A stretch of 64,000 bases of DNA from Culex pipiens pallens (taxonomy: Eukaryota; Arthropoda; Insecta; Diptera; Culicidae), in assembly GCF_016801865.2 (NCBI RefSeq), contig NC_068938.1, positions 222,968,663 to 223,032,662 on the forward strand. The letters run 5' to 3'. The notes under the pieces were generated by a model, which was not told where the DNA came from, ran no database searches, and was given only the letters and a program-made list of their open reading frames with translations. Shown piece by piece: positions 32,001 to 43,769 of this stretch (the first letter of the stretch is position 1; every line of letters starts with the position of its first letter). The position numbers and the translations under genes are program-made.

Positions 32001-34906
32001 CCGGACGAGCTAGGTTCCAGTAGTGCGAGTACAATTGTGGCCGCATCCGCTGCCGTCGTCACCACTCCCGTCGAGCCAAGTCACGTTCAACCGCAAAGCA
32101 ACGTTTCGGAGAGTGCCGCGGTGAAAAAGCGTTGGCTTCGGCAGGCCATCTCGGAGGAGACGGACGAACTGACACAGGCCTCGTCTTCGCCACCTCCGCC
32201 GAACGGATTCACCACGCCACTGAAGAAGCGACGCGTCATTTGTACATCGGAGGAGACGACCCCGCAGATTACCCAGCACCAGCAACCCATTCTGTCGGCG
32301 CAAAAGATCGACTTTGCCAACCATGCACCGATGACGATGTCCAGCGTGACCAACTACTCCGACAGGAGCATGTACTGGAGCAACGCCGTGCCGACGGCCT
32401 ACGCCGAGGAGAAGCACGCCATGGATCTGTCCCGAACGGCACCGGTGGTTACTCCGTTGGTGGTACAACAGCAGCAACCTCGCATCGCCCCGTACAAGAT
32501 AGTCCCGATTGCGCAAGCGTTGACTCCGCTGCACTTTACCGACCCGGATCCCCTGCCTTTGCCACCACCCCCTCCAGCAGTTGTTCCTCCACCGGTGATC
32601 CAGATCCACCACCAGGAATCTCACGTCGAGTACACGCCACGACCCCAGGTCATACCGAGCTACGAGCCCCTTCCACCTCCAGCATCTGCAGTAGCCGCAA
32701 TGGTCCCAGCATCGCTCCTACCCCCAGTGGTCGAACCTGAACCTCAACAACAACCCCAACAACAACAACAACACGTTCGCATCGACGTGAGCTATCCGAC
32801 CGCCGAACATCAACCATCGTCGTCGGTTCGAAGCATCCCGCGCAGCAAGGGCAGCCAAAAGTACATTGGCAGTCCGGCCAAGTTTGCGCCGCCGTCGCCG
32901 GCCGACTCGCAGCACAGCAGTTCGGTGGCGGAAACGCCCGAGAAGGGGTCGCTCGCGGGAAGTGGCGGCAGCAGTGTGGCCAACTCGGACGTGGATGAGG
33001 AAGCGGAAGTGAAGGTGGAGGTGAGGGTAGCTGAACCTGAGGTTGAGGAGGTGCGCGAGGAAAGTGTGGTTGAACCGGAAGTGGAACCGGAGTTGAAGGA
33101 GTCCAGTGAAGTGGTGCATGAAGAGGAAGTGATGGACGCAGGGGAAGTTGTGGTCGAACAGATGGAAGTGAGTTCTACGGAGATGGAAGAGACGACGACG
33201 GTGGTGACGGTGCAAGAGGAAGAACCGCCAGCAAAAGTTGAAAAGATTGAACCAGCTGTGGTGGTGCCTGTGAAACCTGCGGAAGTGGTGAATGGACGCG
33301 ATAAGTTGAGTCGCAAGGTTCCGGAAGAGGAGTGCGAAAAGAACGAGTTGGAAGATTTGCAGAAGGCCATCGCGTCGTTCCACTCGGAGAACATTATGAC
33401 GCTTATTTCACGGAACAAGAAGGCCAAAAAGGGGAACCGAGAGGGAAGTGGCGGATCGAAGAGACAATCCAAGGTCAAGCAGAGTTCGTTTGCTAAAGAG
33501 GAAGTTTCTTTGACGCCACCTGTGTCTGTTTCCCCTGTGCAACCGGAACATGTTGAACCGGTGGTATCGGAACCAGTTGAACCTTCAATTGAGTTTGTAC
33601 CATCGGAACCGGAGCCAGAACTCGCGCCACAACCAGTTCCACCACCCGCACCACTTGTGGTAACATCGGAAGAGACTTCCGTCTCGACACTCAGTCGATC
33701 TTACTCGCATCCTTCGTGGGTCTCCACAGCGGAAGCATACCGAGATCCCCCCACGGAGATCCGCACCAGTTTGTCGACGCTTCGGCCGGACATTCCGCCA
33801 ATCAACTTCAACTCGCCCAGCACGTACCAGTCCAACGCGGCACGGAACCTGTTGACTTCACTGTCAGTTGGTTCTGAACCGCTGTCGTCGCTGACGAGCT
33901 TCCGGTCAAGCAGTACATTCCTCGATTATCCCAAACCATCGCCACCGGCACCGGTGACGACATCATCGGCCGTTGCAGCGACCAACGTCGTCCCCGGAAG
34001 TAGCATCTACCAGTACCGACCATCGACAGAAATCAGCAGCCTGCTCGAGAAGGGATTCTCCAGCACTCGACCGTCCAGCTTTGCGACGCTCGGTACGGAA
34101 CGTGTTCCCAGTGTAACCGGAGCTAGTGGAACGCCCATCGCCACCGAACGAACCGTAACCAGCTCGTTCCTGTCGTCGCTGGCATCCCCCAAAGTGACGG
34201 AAAACCTCTCGACTTTGGGCTCGTCCGCGACCGCCTACCCGAAGATCTTCACCAAGACGGCCAGCTCGGACCCGCGGCTGAACCCGGCGTTGACCACTCC
34301 GGAACCGGTGGCACCAATCACCCCCAAACGTAAGCTCTCTATCAACGAATATCGCCAGCGGAAGATGGCATCGTGCAGCAGCAGTACAAGCGCCACGCCG
34401 TCCACCGGATCCGAGACGTGCACGTCGTCGACGGTCGCCGCCACCTGTAGTTCCTCCACGAGCAGTAGCAGTAGTAGCAGTCCCGGATGTGGCAACGTAA
34501 GCAGCAGTCTCGGTAGCAACGACGTCAGCAGCTCAATCAGCAAGGAGCTCAGCCTGGAGTTGGAGCTGGAACTCGGTGGTGGCAAGGACGAGACGGGGGA
34601 CATCACCGTTGGGACGACCATGGAACCGACCAGCTCGACTGAGGAAGCAGGTAGGGTTGTTGGGGTGTTGAGGTGAGAAGTGTTGAGTTTTAATTTTGAT
34701 TTATCTTTTTTTTTTCAGTGTAAGCAGAAGCTGGGAATCGGCTGAATTACATTTGCCAAGAGAGTTGACGAAACTTTGCAACGGTATGTATTAACATCCA
34801 AGAAAATGTGTAGTGCCTCGTATTAAGAACTAAGATTAAGTTCTTCGTAAAATAAAATCAAAAAATACAACGTAAACCGATAATTTCAGCCTTGCTGGAC
34901 GTGTGA
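23018..34906 (+). CDS. upSET: upSET, PHD-finger and SET-domain chromatin protein (MLL5/SETD5 type)
   Basis: I model five coding exons: 23018-25167, 27411-28169, 28235-34672, 34719-34783 and 34890-34906. Phases agree and the product is 3,142 aa. In-frame TGA and TAA precede the start. Residues 1-717 are Ser/Asn/Gln-rich and low complexity. A complete C4HC3 PHD finger lies at about 952-994 (Cys 952, 954, 966, 969, His 974, Cys 977, 991, 994), joined across the 65-bp intron at 28170-28234. The SET domain spans about 1205-1340, with RFIRRSCRPNAE in place of the usual NHSC-PN core. The family's SET domain is regarded as catalytically weak or inactive. Poly-Q, Pro-rich, Lys-rich and acidic regions follow. 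Family members bind histones and histone deacetylases and keep open chromatin from spreading around active genes. The last two small exons are inferred. Using the donor at 34651 instead gives an earlier stop. Confidence 0.92.
25531..25965 (+). mobile_element. Foldback MITE, copy A, in upSET intron
   Basis: It shares TAGTAGTTTATGCAAC, TTTATCCAACGAGGTTCACC and AGAATGACAGGAAAAGTA with copies at 37421-37790 and 48863-49296. The left half folds back on itself around GAGGTTCACC, and a second palindrome is built on GTGCTGAAAAGT. It ends at ACGACGGAATTGCAA. Confidence 0.8.
25966..27410 (+). other. Rest of upSET intron, degenerate AAATTCC-like repeats
   Basis: From about 26090 to 27150 the DNA is a decayed mixture of short AAATTCC, TTTCTGG and poly-A/T words with no frame. 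It ends at the acceptor CCACTTACAG before 27411. Confidence 0.5.
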
Positions 34907-35213
34907 CCTGAACAAAAAAAAACCGGACACGAGACTACCACCCAAGATTGCAGAATAGGACGCTGGTCGTTTGTTGATCTTCATCGGTGTGGAAGCTCCA
35001 AAGCTAAGCGCGGTTGGCTGAGTGGTTGTGTGTGATTACAGGGAAGCGGCTGTAAGAGCTGAGGGCAAGGACGCGGAGTGGAGAGGAGGAAGCTATACTT
35101 CTTGTGGAAGTAGATTCATTAATCTGATGAAGCTAAGATTATTAATTGTAATAAAAATCTAGTGTATAAGGCTACTTAGGGCGCGTGTACAGCAGAGCAG
35201 TGCAGAGAGATAA

Positions 35214-35252
<39 letters not shown>

Positions 35253-36770
35253 TGTAAATATACTTTCAATAGTATAACCTTGGCTGAACACAACGATTGT
35301 GACGATTCTGTTTCTCCAATTTACACACCATTGACTATAGAAAACTCGTATATACAAAACCACAACCACAGCATAAATGCACGAATGCAAAATAGTTTAA
35401 AACAAAGAATAATATACATAAATTATAGTTGAGCAAACCTTGTAACATACACCCAAGCTTACCGATTCTTGATTCGTTTCTCCCACCTTTCCAGGATATT
35501 CTTTCCACAATCTCTCCTCCCTCCCCCCAACCCTGACAGTAAAATCTCCAGTGAAACCCACCTGTTGTAGCAAAACTAAAATCTGATTGACAACTACTCT
35601 TACTAAATTCTCGCCAGTTGTAAATATGTGTACAGAGCAATGCCTAAAAAAAGGCAGAACAAAGTTGATAAAATAAAAACACTCGAAATGTTGGTGAAAA
35701 GCTCGGCATACATCGTGTAAAATAGTACAAATAGATTGTATAAAAAAATAAAACAACAGAGACACATGGGTAAAGAAGGGCAAATCGTGAACACTTAAAG
35801 TGAATTTAAAAAAAAGCTATAATATATGAAAGCATTGCGAAAAATAAAAACTCTAATAAATATAATCCAAAATAGCTTGTACCCTTAAAAGTAGCAGGAA
35901 AAAAAACAAACAATCGCAAGTACACATTTTAAAACAACAAATCAAAAGAAGCTGAATGAAGGCATGCTTGCTAAAACCGAAACCGAACTTATTTCCCAAC
36001 AACAAACCAGGACATGAACACTACAAAACAAAAAGAATGCTCTGTTGGCAGAGAGTTTATCTCGTATTAGAGCCAACAAAAACTAGATCGGTAGGACACA
36101 GCTTGAGCTAAACACAAACAAGTAAATTATTACAGCTAAAATTTAAGACGTACGCTAACGTAGATTAAAGAAAAAACACCTTCGCATGAGAAAAGAAAAA
36201 CAACCCTAAAATGGAAAACGATTTGTCTTCGTTTGATATGCTTGTAAATACTGTAAACTTTATTTATGTTGTAAAACAAACAAACACACACACTACTAAA
36301 CCAGTAAGAGAGCCTACTTTTTACGCAAAGAGAAAAAAGGTAATTTTAAAAAATACACGATAAAAACAATTAAACCCTGATTCCCGAACGCGATGCAGTG
36401 CATTGGTGAGAGTGGAAAGGATGAGGATGCGACCGCTGTGCCCCACCCTTTCCGGTTAGTTAGAGTTGGTCACCCGTGAGAGCCGCGCGCACGGACATCT
36501 TTTAAACGACTATTCCTACTTTTTCGGTTCAAACATTTCCCACCCCCACCCCTTATCACAATGTGCGTGCGTGAGCGTGAGTGCGGGAAAGACAACGTGT
36601 ACAGAAATCACCATACACGGAAGGCACGGCACGGCGGAACTTCCTGATACCATAAACAGAGGATTAACCATAGAGTATATTGAAAATTGTTTAAATGTTC
36701 TTTTTTGTATATTTATATTTTTTACACAAACTAATTAAGATTATTGAAAAATAAAGTGAAAAAAACGATG
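34907..36770 (+). other. upSET 3' UTR
   Basis: AT-rich, frame-poor sequence follows the inferred stop. Several AATAAA-type signals occur around 35840-35860, and a further one at 36750-36755 is a plausible distal end. The exact cleavage sites cannot be seen. Confidence 0.55.
35218..35250 (+). repeat. (GA)n microsatellite in the upSET 3' UTR
   Basis: About 15 GA dinucleotides in a row with a single disruption at the left. Confidence 0.9.
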
Positions 36771-36959
36771 AAAAAGTAAACAACACATGTAATATACAAA
36801 GCAAAAATGGATCATGATTGAATTCAGACAAAGAAAATAAATAATTGAAAAAATAAAATATTTTTCTCCGTGTTTGAAAGGTGATGACATTTTCCTTGGC
36901 TAGAAATTAGAATATTCTTCATCTTTCAAGCATTTTTTTTAAATTTTATTATAGGGAGA

Positions 36960-37420
36960 AAGCAACTTTTTGTCCGACTTGGCCATTTTGGTAATTTTGT
37001 TTGTTTTGATCGTTTAAGTCATTTTGGTCGTTCGACCATTTTGGTAATTTTCATCAATTTGTTTGTTTAGGTCGTTTCGGCCATTTTGTTCGTTTTTGTC
37101 GTTTTGGTAATTTTGGCTGACTTGGTCATTTTGGTCGTTCTGAACATTTTGGTCGTGTTGGCTATTTTGGCCGGTAATTTCGCCGTTTTGGTAATTTTGA
37201 GAGTTTTTGCCCATTTTTGTCGATTATGTAATTTTATCCATTCTGGTCGCTTTGATAATTTTGCCCGATTTGGTTATTTTGGTCGTTTAGGCTATTTTGG
37301 CCGATTTGGTCATTTTGATCGTTTCGGCCATTTTGGTCATTTTTATTATTTTGATCGTTTTGATCATTTTGGTCGTTTTGGTAATTTTATCTATTTTGTT
37401 CGATATGGTAATTTTATTTT
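36960..37420 (+). repeat. Decayed TTTTGGTCG-type tandem repeat, block 1
   Basis: Dozens of words such as TTTTGGTCGTTTTGGTAATT follow each other in an irregular 9-12 bp rhythm. On the minus strand they read as Asn/Gln-rich peptide, which is a by-product of composition. The repeat continues at 37791-38240 and 42112-42330. Confidence 0.8.
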
Positions 37421-37790
37421 TGCAATTCCGTCGTAAAACCACTTACTTTTCCTGTCATTCTTGAACGACGAAATAGCCTACTTTTCTGTACCAAAAATAA
37501 CAGAATCGAATAGCAACACTTTTCAAAATAAATGCTGAAAAGTAACACTTTTAAACATTTTTTTTTGATTTAAACGATTTATTTACAAAATACATGAAAA
37601 TTTGACGTAAAATTTCACTCAGAGTGTGTTTTTTGGAATTGCAAAAAAATGTTGTATGGGACTCGTTGCAAAACTTGATTTTTTCAGCTCTCTTCGTATT
37701 TATCCAACTCGGTGAACCTCGTTGGATAAATGTACGACTTGTGCTGAAAAAATCCTCTTCTTGCAACTTGTTGCATAAACTACTATTATT
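37421..37790 (-). mobile_element. Foldback MITE, copy B
   Basis: It is the reverse complement of copies A and C, from TGCAATTCCGTCGT to TTGCATAAACTACTATTA. It interrupts the TTTTGG-type array. Confidence 0.8.
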
Positions 37791-38240
37791 TTTGTCGTTT
37801 TGGCTATTTTGGCCGATTTGGTCAATTTGATCTTTTCGGCCATTTCGATCATTTTTATTATTTTGTTCGTTTTGGTGATCGTTTTGCTTATTTTGGTTGA
37901 TTTGGTAATTTTGTTGATTTGGTAATTTTGTTGTTTTGGTAATATTGGTCGTTTTGGCTATTATGGTCAACTTGGTAATTAATCCATTTTTGTAATTTTG
38001 GCCATTTTGGTCGATTTGGTAATTTTATCCATTTTGGTCAATTTGGTCATTGTCATTTTTGCCGTTTCGACCATTATGGTAATATTCATCAATTTGGTCG
38101 ATTCGGTCTTTTGGTCATAATGTTCGATTTGGTAATTTGATCGTTTTGGCAGTTTTGGTCATGTAATCCATTTTGGTCGTTTTTGCCGTTTTGATAATTT
38201 TGGTTGTTTTGAACATTTGGTCGTTTTTACTAGTTTGGCC
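37791..38240 (+). repeat. Decayed TTTTGGTCG-type tandem repeat, block 2
   Basis: It resumes directly after MITE copy B with TTTTGTCGTTTTGGC and ends at the left end of a larger inverted-repeat element at 38241. Confidence 0.8.
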
Positions 38241-39629
38241 TAGAGCGTCCAATTTCCCGTCCAGGGAAAAAAAATCCCGGGATTTCCTGAAAATAAATAT
38301 TTCCCGTTTCCCGGGAAATTTGTTAATTTTCCGGAAATTCCCGAAATTCAAGCGAAAGTATAGGGGAGAGTGGAGACACTTTATCCCCGGGGACACTTGA
38401 TCCTAAGCCTGTATCTCGTCAGCATGTGGGTAAAACAATTAGCTTTGTTCTAGAAAGTTGTGCGAAATTAACTAAAACTCATTGTAGAAAACATAGAAAA
38501 AAGTAAAAAAATTTTAGATTGAGTTACACACATTTTTCTGAAACGAGCTGCAAAAATCTCCAAAGAGATCTTTTTTTCTTTGTTTTGATATGTATAGAAA
38601 ACACTCAAAAATTATTCACAAAAATATTTTTCATAGGGGAACTATACCCTTTCTCAGCCTATTTCTATTATCGGTCTATCAGCACTTTGATCATGAATTA
38701 CAGCTTTCATAAAGTGTTGTTGACTTCCCAAAGTAATAAGTAGCTCAAATAAAAGTGAGCAAGCAACTCTCCATTGTTGATACATCTGAAAATGTTGATT
38801 TAATAGCGGAAAACGGAAAAAGTGATGAGAATTGGTCGAACGGCTTAGTGTGATTAAAATGGGTATATTTCCCCTACATGAATTGTACATTTTCTCAAAT
38901 TTTTTGAACTGTTTTTTGAAAATGCTCTGAAAAAATAATAAATGAACAAACTCAACATGGTTTTGTTTAATTGAATGTATTGTTTGGTTTATTTATAATT
39001 AATCAGATTATCAGAAATTATGATATCAGAATTATTTCTGATAATATTAATTTTTGAAGCAACTGGGAATAGATCTTGCTTAATGAGTATTAAATTATTA
39101 CAATTAGGTAAGCTTTTATCAAATTGATGTTATTTAATTAAAACAGTAATTTGTTTTACCCGAGGTTTCAAATACCTCCAAATTAAAATTGAGATTTTTT
39201 TACGTTTTTGTTTACCATGATCAAATGAGATGAAAATCGAATTTGTGCAAAAAGAATTAATTCAATTGGTTAAATACCTAGTACTAAACAAATGACAATT
39301 TTTAGTAAAAGAATTATGGAGCACTGGTGCAACTACAGGTGTTAGAGGGTTTAATGTGAAAAATAGAAGACTTTTTGTGGAATCTTGTTAATTTATCGCA
39401 TAATTTAAATCATGTTGCATAATAATACAAAAAAGATCATTGAAAAATTACTTTCTATTGATTGTTCTCAAAAAATGCAAAAATATATTCAAAACTTGCT
39501 TCAAATATTTGAAAACATAAGGTTGTTTGGAGTAAAACCAACACTTGAAAACTTTACCATTTATTCAAGAGCTGAAACCAGTATTTGTCATGAAAAACAT
39601 AATTTCTGCATGTTTTTTTTCATTTCAAG

Positions 39630-40500
39630 TTTAAAATTTCTCATGCAGGCCAAGGGTGCTTGATACTGATGATACTCGTCGGTTGACACACCTAGGCGAG
39701 GAAAGAGCCCAACTACATCCGTAGTGCTGTTTGGACAAAACAGCATGGCTCTGGTTCCTTGCAAGTGTCCTATTTTCTTACCTCCACGTTGGCTTGGTTT
39801 AGTCATCATGATGACAAGGTGTAACCTAGCTAGTGGCCTGTGGAAACGACTCGTAAACCTTTGACCAGCGGGGGTCAGAGTAGAGACGGCTAGAAGAAAG
39901 GGGCGCGTCAATGTGGGAAAGGGAAGTAATTTGTGATTGTAGACAGTATTGTTTTGATTCGCAGTATGTTGAGTCAACTGCTGTGGATGTACCTGAGCAT
40001 CGCAGAACGGGGTTTCTCTTCTTTCCATTTCAGCTAACAGCTATCTTCTGTTTATTTTGTTTCACTGATTTTCTAAAACGGCTTCTGCTTACTATCCTCC
40101 GTTTGATTTCGATTTTACTTATTTGATTCTCTTATTTCTCAACGCCTTACCACTCTATTTTACCAATTGATGCTGCTGTTACAAACTGTCTGCTTTCCCT
40201 TAATTTGGCAGCGATGTGAATTTTGTTCATCATGGGCCTTTTCTTTATTTATCTATTTGAATGATTTCTCATCTTCCCTGTAAATTGCCCTCAATACAAT
40301 CTATGCTTCTTTGTTACCTCTATTTATTAACTATTGTTAATTTCTTTATCTACTTCATAAAATACTTTCTTTCTTTTACTATTGATTCTTTACATAATAT
40401 ATTTCCTTCACTGTCCATTGTTTTGAAACTTCACCTTTTTCTTAAGCAAGTGAGGTTCGAGCCCTTACTCAATTTATAGAATGATTAAAGGATTAACACA
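39630..40500. other. Unassigned transposon-like interior sequence
   Basis: A GC-richer segment (about 39650-40020) with the look of a retroelement leader or tail is followed by pyrimidine-rich DNA. No domain or terminal repeat could be tied to it. Confidence 0.25.
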
Positions 40501-40927
40501 AATATTACTGTTGTACTTTTGAAAAACTTTTCAAAATATTGTAACAAAACACCGCGACAAAAGAAATAGCAACAGATAAACACGACTCAACAATAGGGAT
40601 GATTTCAGGAGAAAACAATACACAGTAAAATAACAACTAGTTTTTGAATTCAAACTAAAAATAAAACAGTTTTTGCTTTAATGAAAGTTGATAGGCATAC
40701 TATAAATGGTTAGGCGCTTATACTTACATCAAACCCTACGTAATGTACCACCCCCGGCCGAGTTAAAATGCGTAACCGGAAAAGAAGGTGTGCATGCCTG
40801 GCACGAACACTCAAAGCGTGTTCTAGCGTGCTGCTCGTACTGACTCAGAGCAAGTGTGAGATGTAGGTGTAAGGGCAGTGCGTGTTCGTCGGGAACCTTG
40901 TGCATAAGATCGGTCAAGGCCCGTTGG

Positions 40928-41885
40928 TAGAGTAGTCATCAATGAGACACGGGGAACAATGATAAAATGGCTCTCACAAGTCGTAGTTTCAACCAATCAG
41001 GCTCATATTTGGGGGAAAGGTGTGTCTACTGGATACACGTCTGCCATTATAGTGGCTTTGGTTATGGACGCTTCCTTGAAAAGTTATTCATAAATGTTTG
41101 ATTCTGGGATGTAAAAGTAAATTATGGACAAAAATTACTTTTTCGCTCGTAGGCTGCCATTAACACCAAAACTAATATTTCTTCAAATTTCTTTCGACGT
41201 TCCATAGGGATTGAGTTTGGCTACTGTAGGGATTATGGGTTGCAGGATTGAATATGTAATAAATTATTAAATGAGTATTTATTATAAGATTGATATAATT
41301 CATAAATAAGAGTTAAGAGCGCAACAAAAAGTGCGCACCTTCATGAATATTGCCTTGTTAGCTGATTGTGGATTGAGTGCGAGAGTGCGCTAGCGAGCTG
41401 CGAGAGAGAACAACGAGCGAGAAAACAACGAGATGCGCGCGGCCGACGAAAGAGAGAATGAAGATTGTCAAATCAGTTTTGTGGTTAATTTCTGTGGAAT
41501 AAGACGTGTTGTTTGTTAATTGCAAAATATATGTGTTTTTATTATAAAAGAAAGTCCCCGATCACGACAGCTACAATGTCCTTTCATTAGGTTTGGCCAA
41601 AATTTAGAATATACCCAGTATCCAGGACTGTCTCATTGTTCCCCACTCATTTCAGCTCATGGGTAACAATGAGACACTTTGATTTTTCTTCATTAAACTT
41701 TTCAAAATCTATGGAAATCTTTCAAAACATGAATTAAAAGTGATTTTTGACATATTTTTTGGTCAATGTTAGAACACATTAAAAGAAAGAAAATGCAACA
41801 AAAAGCTCATTAAAACATGCTGATGAAAAAATGAGAAAAATCTTTGAAAGTTGAAAACCAAAAGTGTCTCATTGATGACTACCCT
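40928..41885. mobile_element. Nested inverted-repeat element (GTAGTCATCAATGAGACA ends)
   Basis: The left end AGTAGTCATCAATGAGACAC is the reverse complement of the right end GTGTCTCATTGATGACTACC. It is about 0.96 kb, with GGGGAACAATGA and TCATTGTTCCCC blocks inside as further inverted sequence. No coding frame was found. Confidence 0.7.
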
Positions 41886-42111
41886 ACCCTACACTGAAAA
41901 TTGCGAATTGCGAAGTTTAAAATTCCTCATCAAAAAATACCAAAATACATTTTCTTGTAGTTGCATGATTTTTAACATGCAGTCAAGCTGTTAATTGATC
42001 TTCACACTCATTTAAATCATTAATGTTGATGTCCTATACAATTTTGTTGCATAATATTAATTAAAACAATTTTCAATAAATTTCAAATTTCCTGGGAAAT
42101 TGGACGCTCTA

Positions 42112-42330
42112 GTGGCCGATTTGCTAATTTTGGTTGATTTGGTAATTTTCCATTTTAGTCGTTTTTGTTGTTTTAGTAATTTTGGTCGTTTTTAACATTT
42201 TGTTCTTTTTGGTAATTTTTGTAGTTTTTTTTTTAATTTTGGTCGTTTCGGCCGTTTTGGTCATTTTTATCGATTTGTGTTTTGGTCGATTTGGATTGGA
42301 TTTGGTAAAATGGTCAATATGGAGACTTTT
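42112..42330 (+). repeat. Decayed TTTTGGTCG-type tandem repeat, block 3
   Basis: The array resumes with GTGGCCGATTTGCTAATTTT right after the 3.9-kb element and fades out by about 42330. Confidence 0.75.
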
Positions 42331-42573
42331 ACGAGAAGTTGTCAGAAGAATCGATTACCGCAATCGAGTTTTAAAAAAATACGTTGAGACAACTTTCTCG
42401 AGTGCAACTGGCACCTTATACCTGCATGCCTGCAAAGTTTAATTGAAATCGGAGAGAATTGAGTAAAAAAGTACCTAAAATAAAATCTTGTTGTGGGCTT
42501 GAATTACTCTTAAGTCTCACTCAGACATCCCCCCATTTTCTAATATCTCAGCAATTAATGGTCCAATTTCCAA

Positions 42574-43365
42574 GTGGCAAATGGGCAGTATTCATGATTG
42601 CTGAGAGTCGCAGGACTCTCGCCCTTTGCTATTAGTAAGTATCCAGCAAAGCAAAGGGTATAGCATGCATTTGATACTTTCAACTCCCATTCGGCTGTGT
42701 TCTCGTCGCTGTCATGTTGTAAACTGGAGCCGAGGGAGGTCCTGTTGTGAATTCTAGGTAGAATTCGCCATCACCCAAGACACGAAGGCACGAAGGATAG
42801 ACCATGTATTGGGGGTGAAAGGATGACATAACTGTTTTTAATATGATTAAAGGTACGTTCAATCTGTTTTATTATATGTATTAACTATTCTAGTGTGTTT
42901 GTCCTGTCCCATATTTCACAACTTCAGTTGTTTTCTTATAAACTTCTCGTTACAAGTTGGTAGTTCTGTCTAGTTGCAAAATAAGGTTTCTTTATTCTAT
43001 CTTTCTGTGTTAGTCTGTTATTCAATGTTCGATTAGATTAGATTATTCAATGTTCGATTTTAGGTTTGATAGTGTCAAAAGGTAAGATCAAGGAATAAGG
43101 ATTATATGAACCTATATTGTCATAATTATTTTATTCACTGAAAATTCTATCCGCTTTCTACCCCCAATGTGTCCTGCACTGGGGATGCCTGGGGTAACTT
43201 CGAGTTGACCTGAGCCGCCCGAGGAATTATGTCGTAGGTGGCTCGTGTACAGGTTCACACACCTCTCCTCGCGGCATGGTTTTCCGTAGGTCTACACTCG
43301 AACATGCAACATGGGACAGCATGAATCTTCAGCTGAAGCCGGGCGAATGTATTCCGAAATTACAG
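42574..43365. mobile_element. Insertion flanked by a 21-bp direct repeat
   Basis: AATTAATGGTCCAATTTCC plus AA occurs at 42553-42573 and exactly again at 43366-43386. The roughly 0.79 kb between could be a retroposed element with a long target duplication. Within it, a minus-strand frame contains GDGEFYLEFTTGPPSAP, which I cannot place. No poly-A tail is evident. Confidence 0.4.
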
Positions 43366-43386
43366 AATTAATGGTCCAATTTCCAA

Positions 43387-43739
43387 AGTCATGATATGAA
43401 GCATTTGTGAAATTTTCTGATCTTTTCATTTAAAATATTTTTAAAATTTTGGATTCAAGAATTACATTTTAAAAGGACCAAATATTAAATAATAAGTCCT
43501 GACTATAATTTTATAAAGGATTTTTTTTAAAGGGAACCAGAGATATTTTTCGTAGAACAAATGGGGGAAAAACCTTTGCAAAATGAGCAAATAGAGGAGG
43601 GTGAAGCTATTTCGGATCAGATGAAAAAGAAAACTCTCAAATACTATTGACATAAATATCATGAATATATTTCTACAATTTCCTTCCATACCCATCTAGT
43701 TTCAATCGAAAATATAATCAATCTGGCTTACCGCGCGGC
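43387..43739. other. AT-rich spacer, nothing recognised
   Basis: Poly-A/T runs only. Confidence 0.4.
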
Positions 43740-43766
43740 TATAAAAGCCACCCGCTTTTCTCATTC
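43740..43766 (+). promoter_or_regulatory. TATA box followed by TCATTC
   Basis: GGCTATAAAAGCC is followed about 21 bp later by TCATTC. The layout resembles the leader at 9597, but the spacing is short and no gene follows on this strand. It may be an element promoter or chance. Confidence 0.3.
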
Positions 43767-43769
43767 ATA

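Larger units (their letters stand above)
38241..42111. mobile_element. 3.9-kb inverted-repeat element splitting the TTTTGG array
   Basis: The left end TAGAGCGTCCAATTTCCC is the exact reverse complement of the right end GGGAAATTGGACGCTCTA, an 18-bp perfect pair. Outer TA on both sides may be a target duplication. The flanks TTGGCC and GTGGCC both belong to the array. No transposase was found. Inside are older repeats, including a GGGGAGAGTGGAGACACT block at 38363 and a nested element at 40928-41885. Confidence 0.75.

Noticed and set aside
34990..35060. tRNA-like GGTTGGCTGAGTGG stretch after upSET
   Set aside because: It resembles a Leu or Ser tRNA D-arm word but no cloverleaf or T-arm could be drawn.
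37014..37970. Asn/Gln-rich prion-like frames
   Set aside because: They come from the decayed TTTTGG-type repeat and are interrupted by a MITE.
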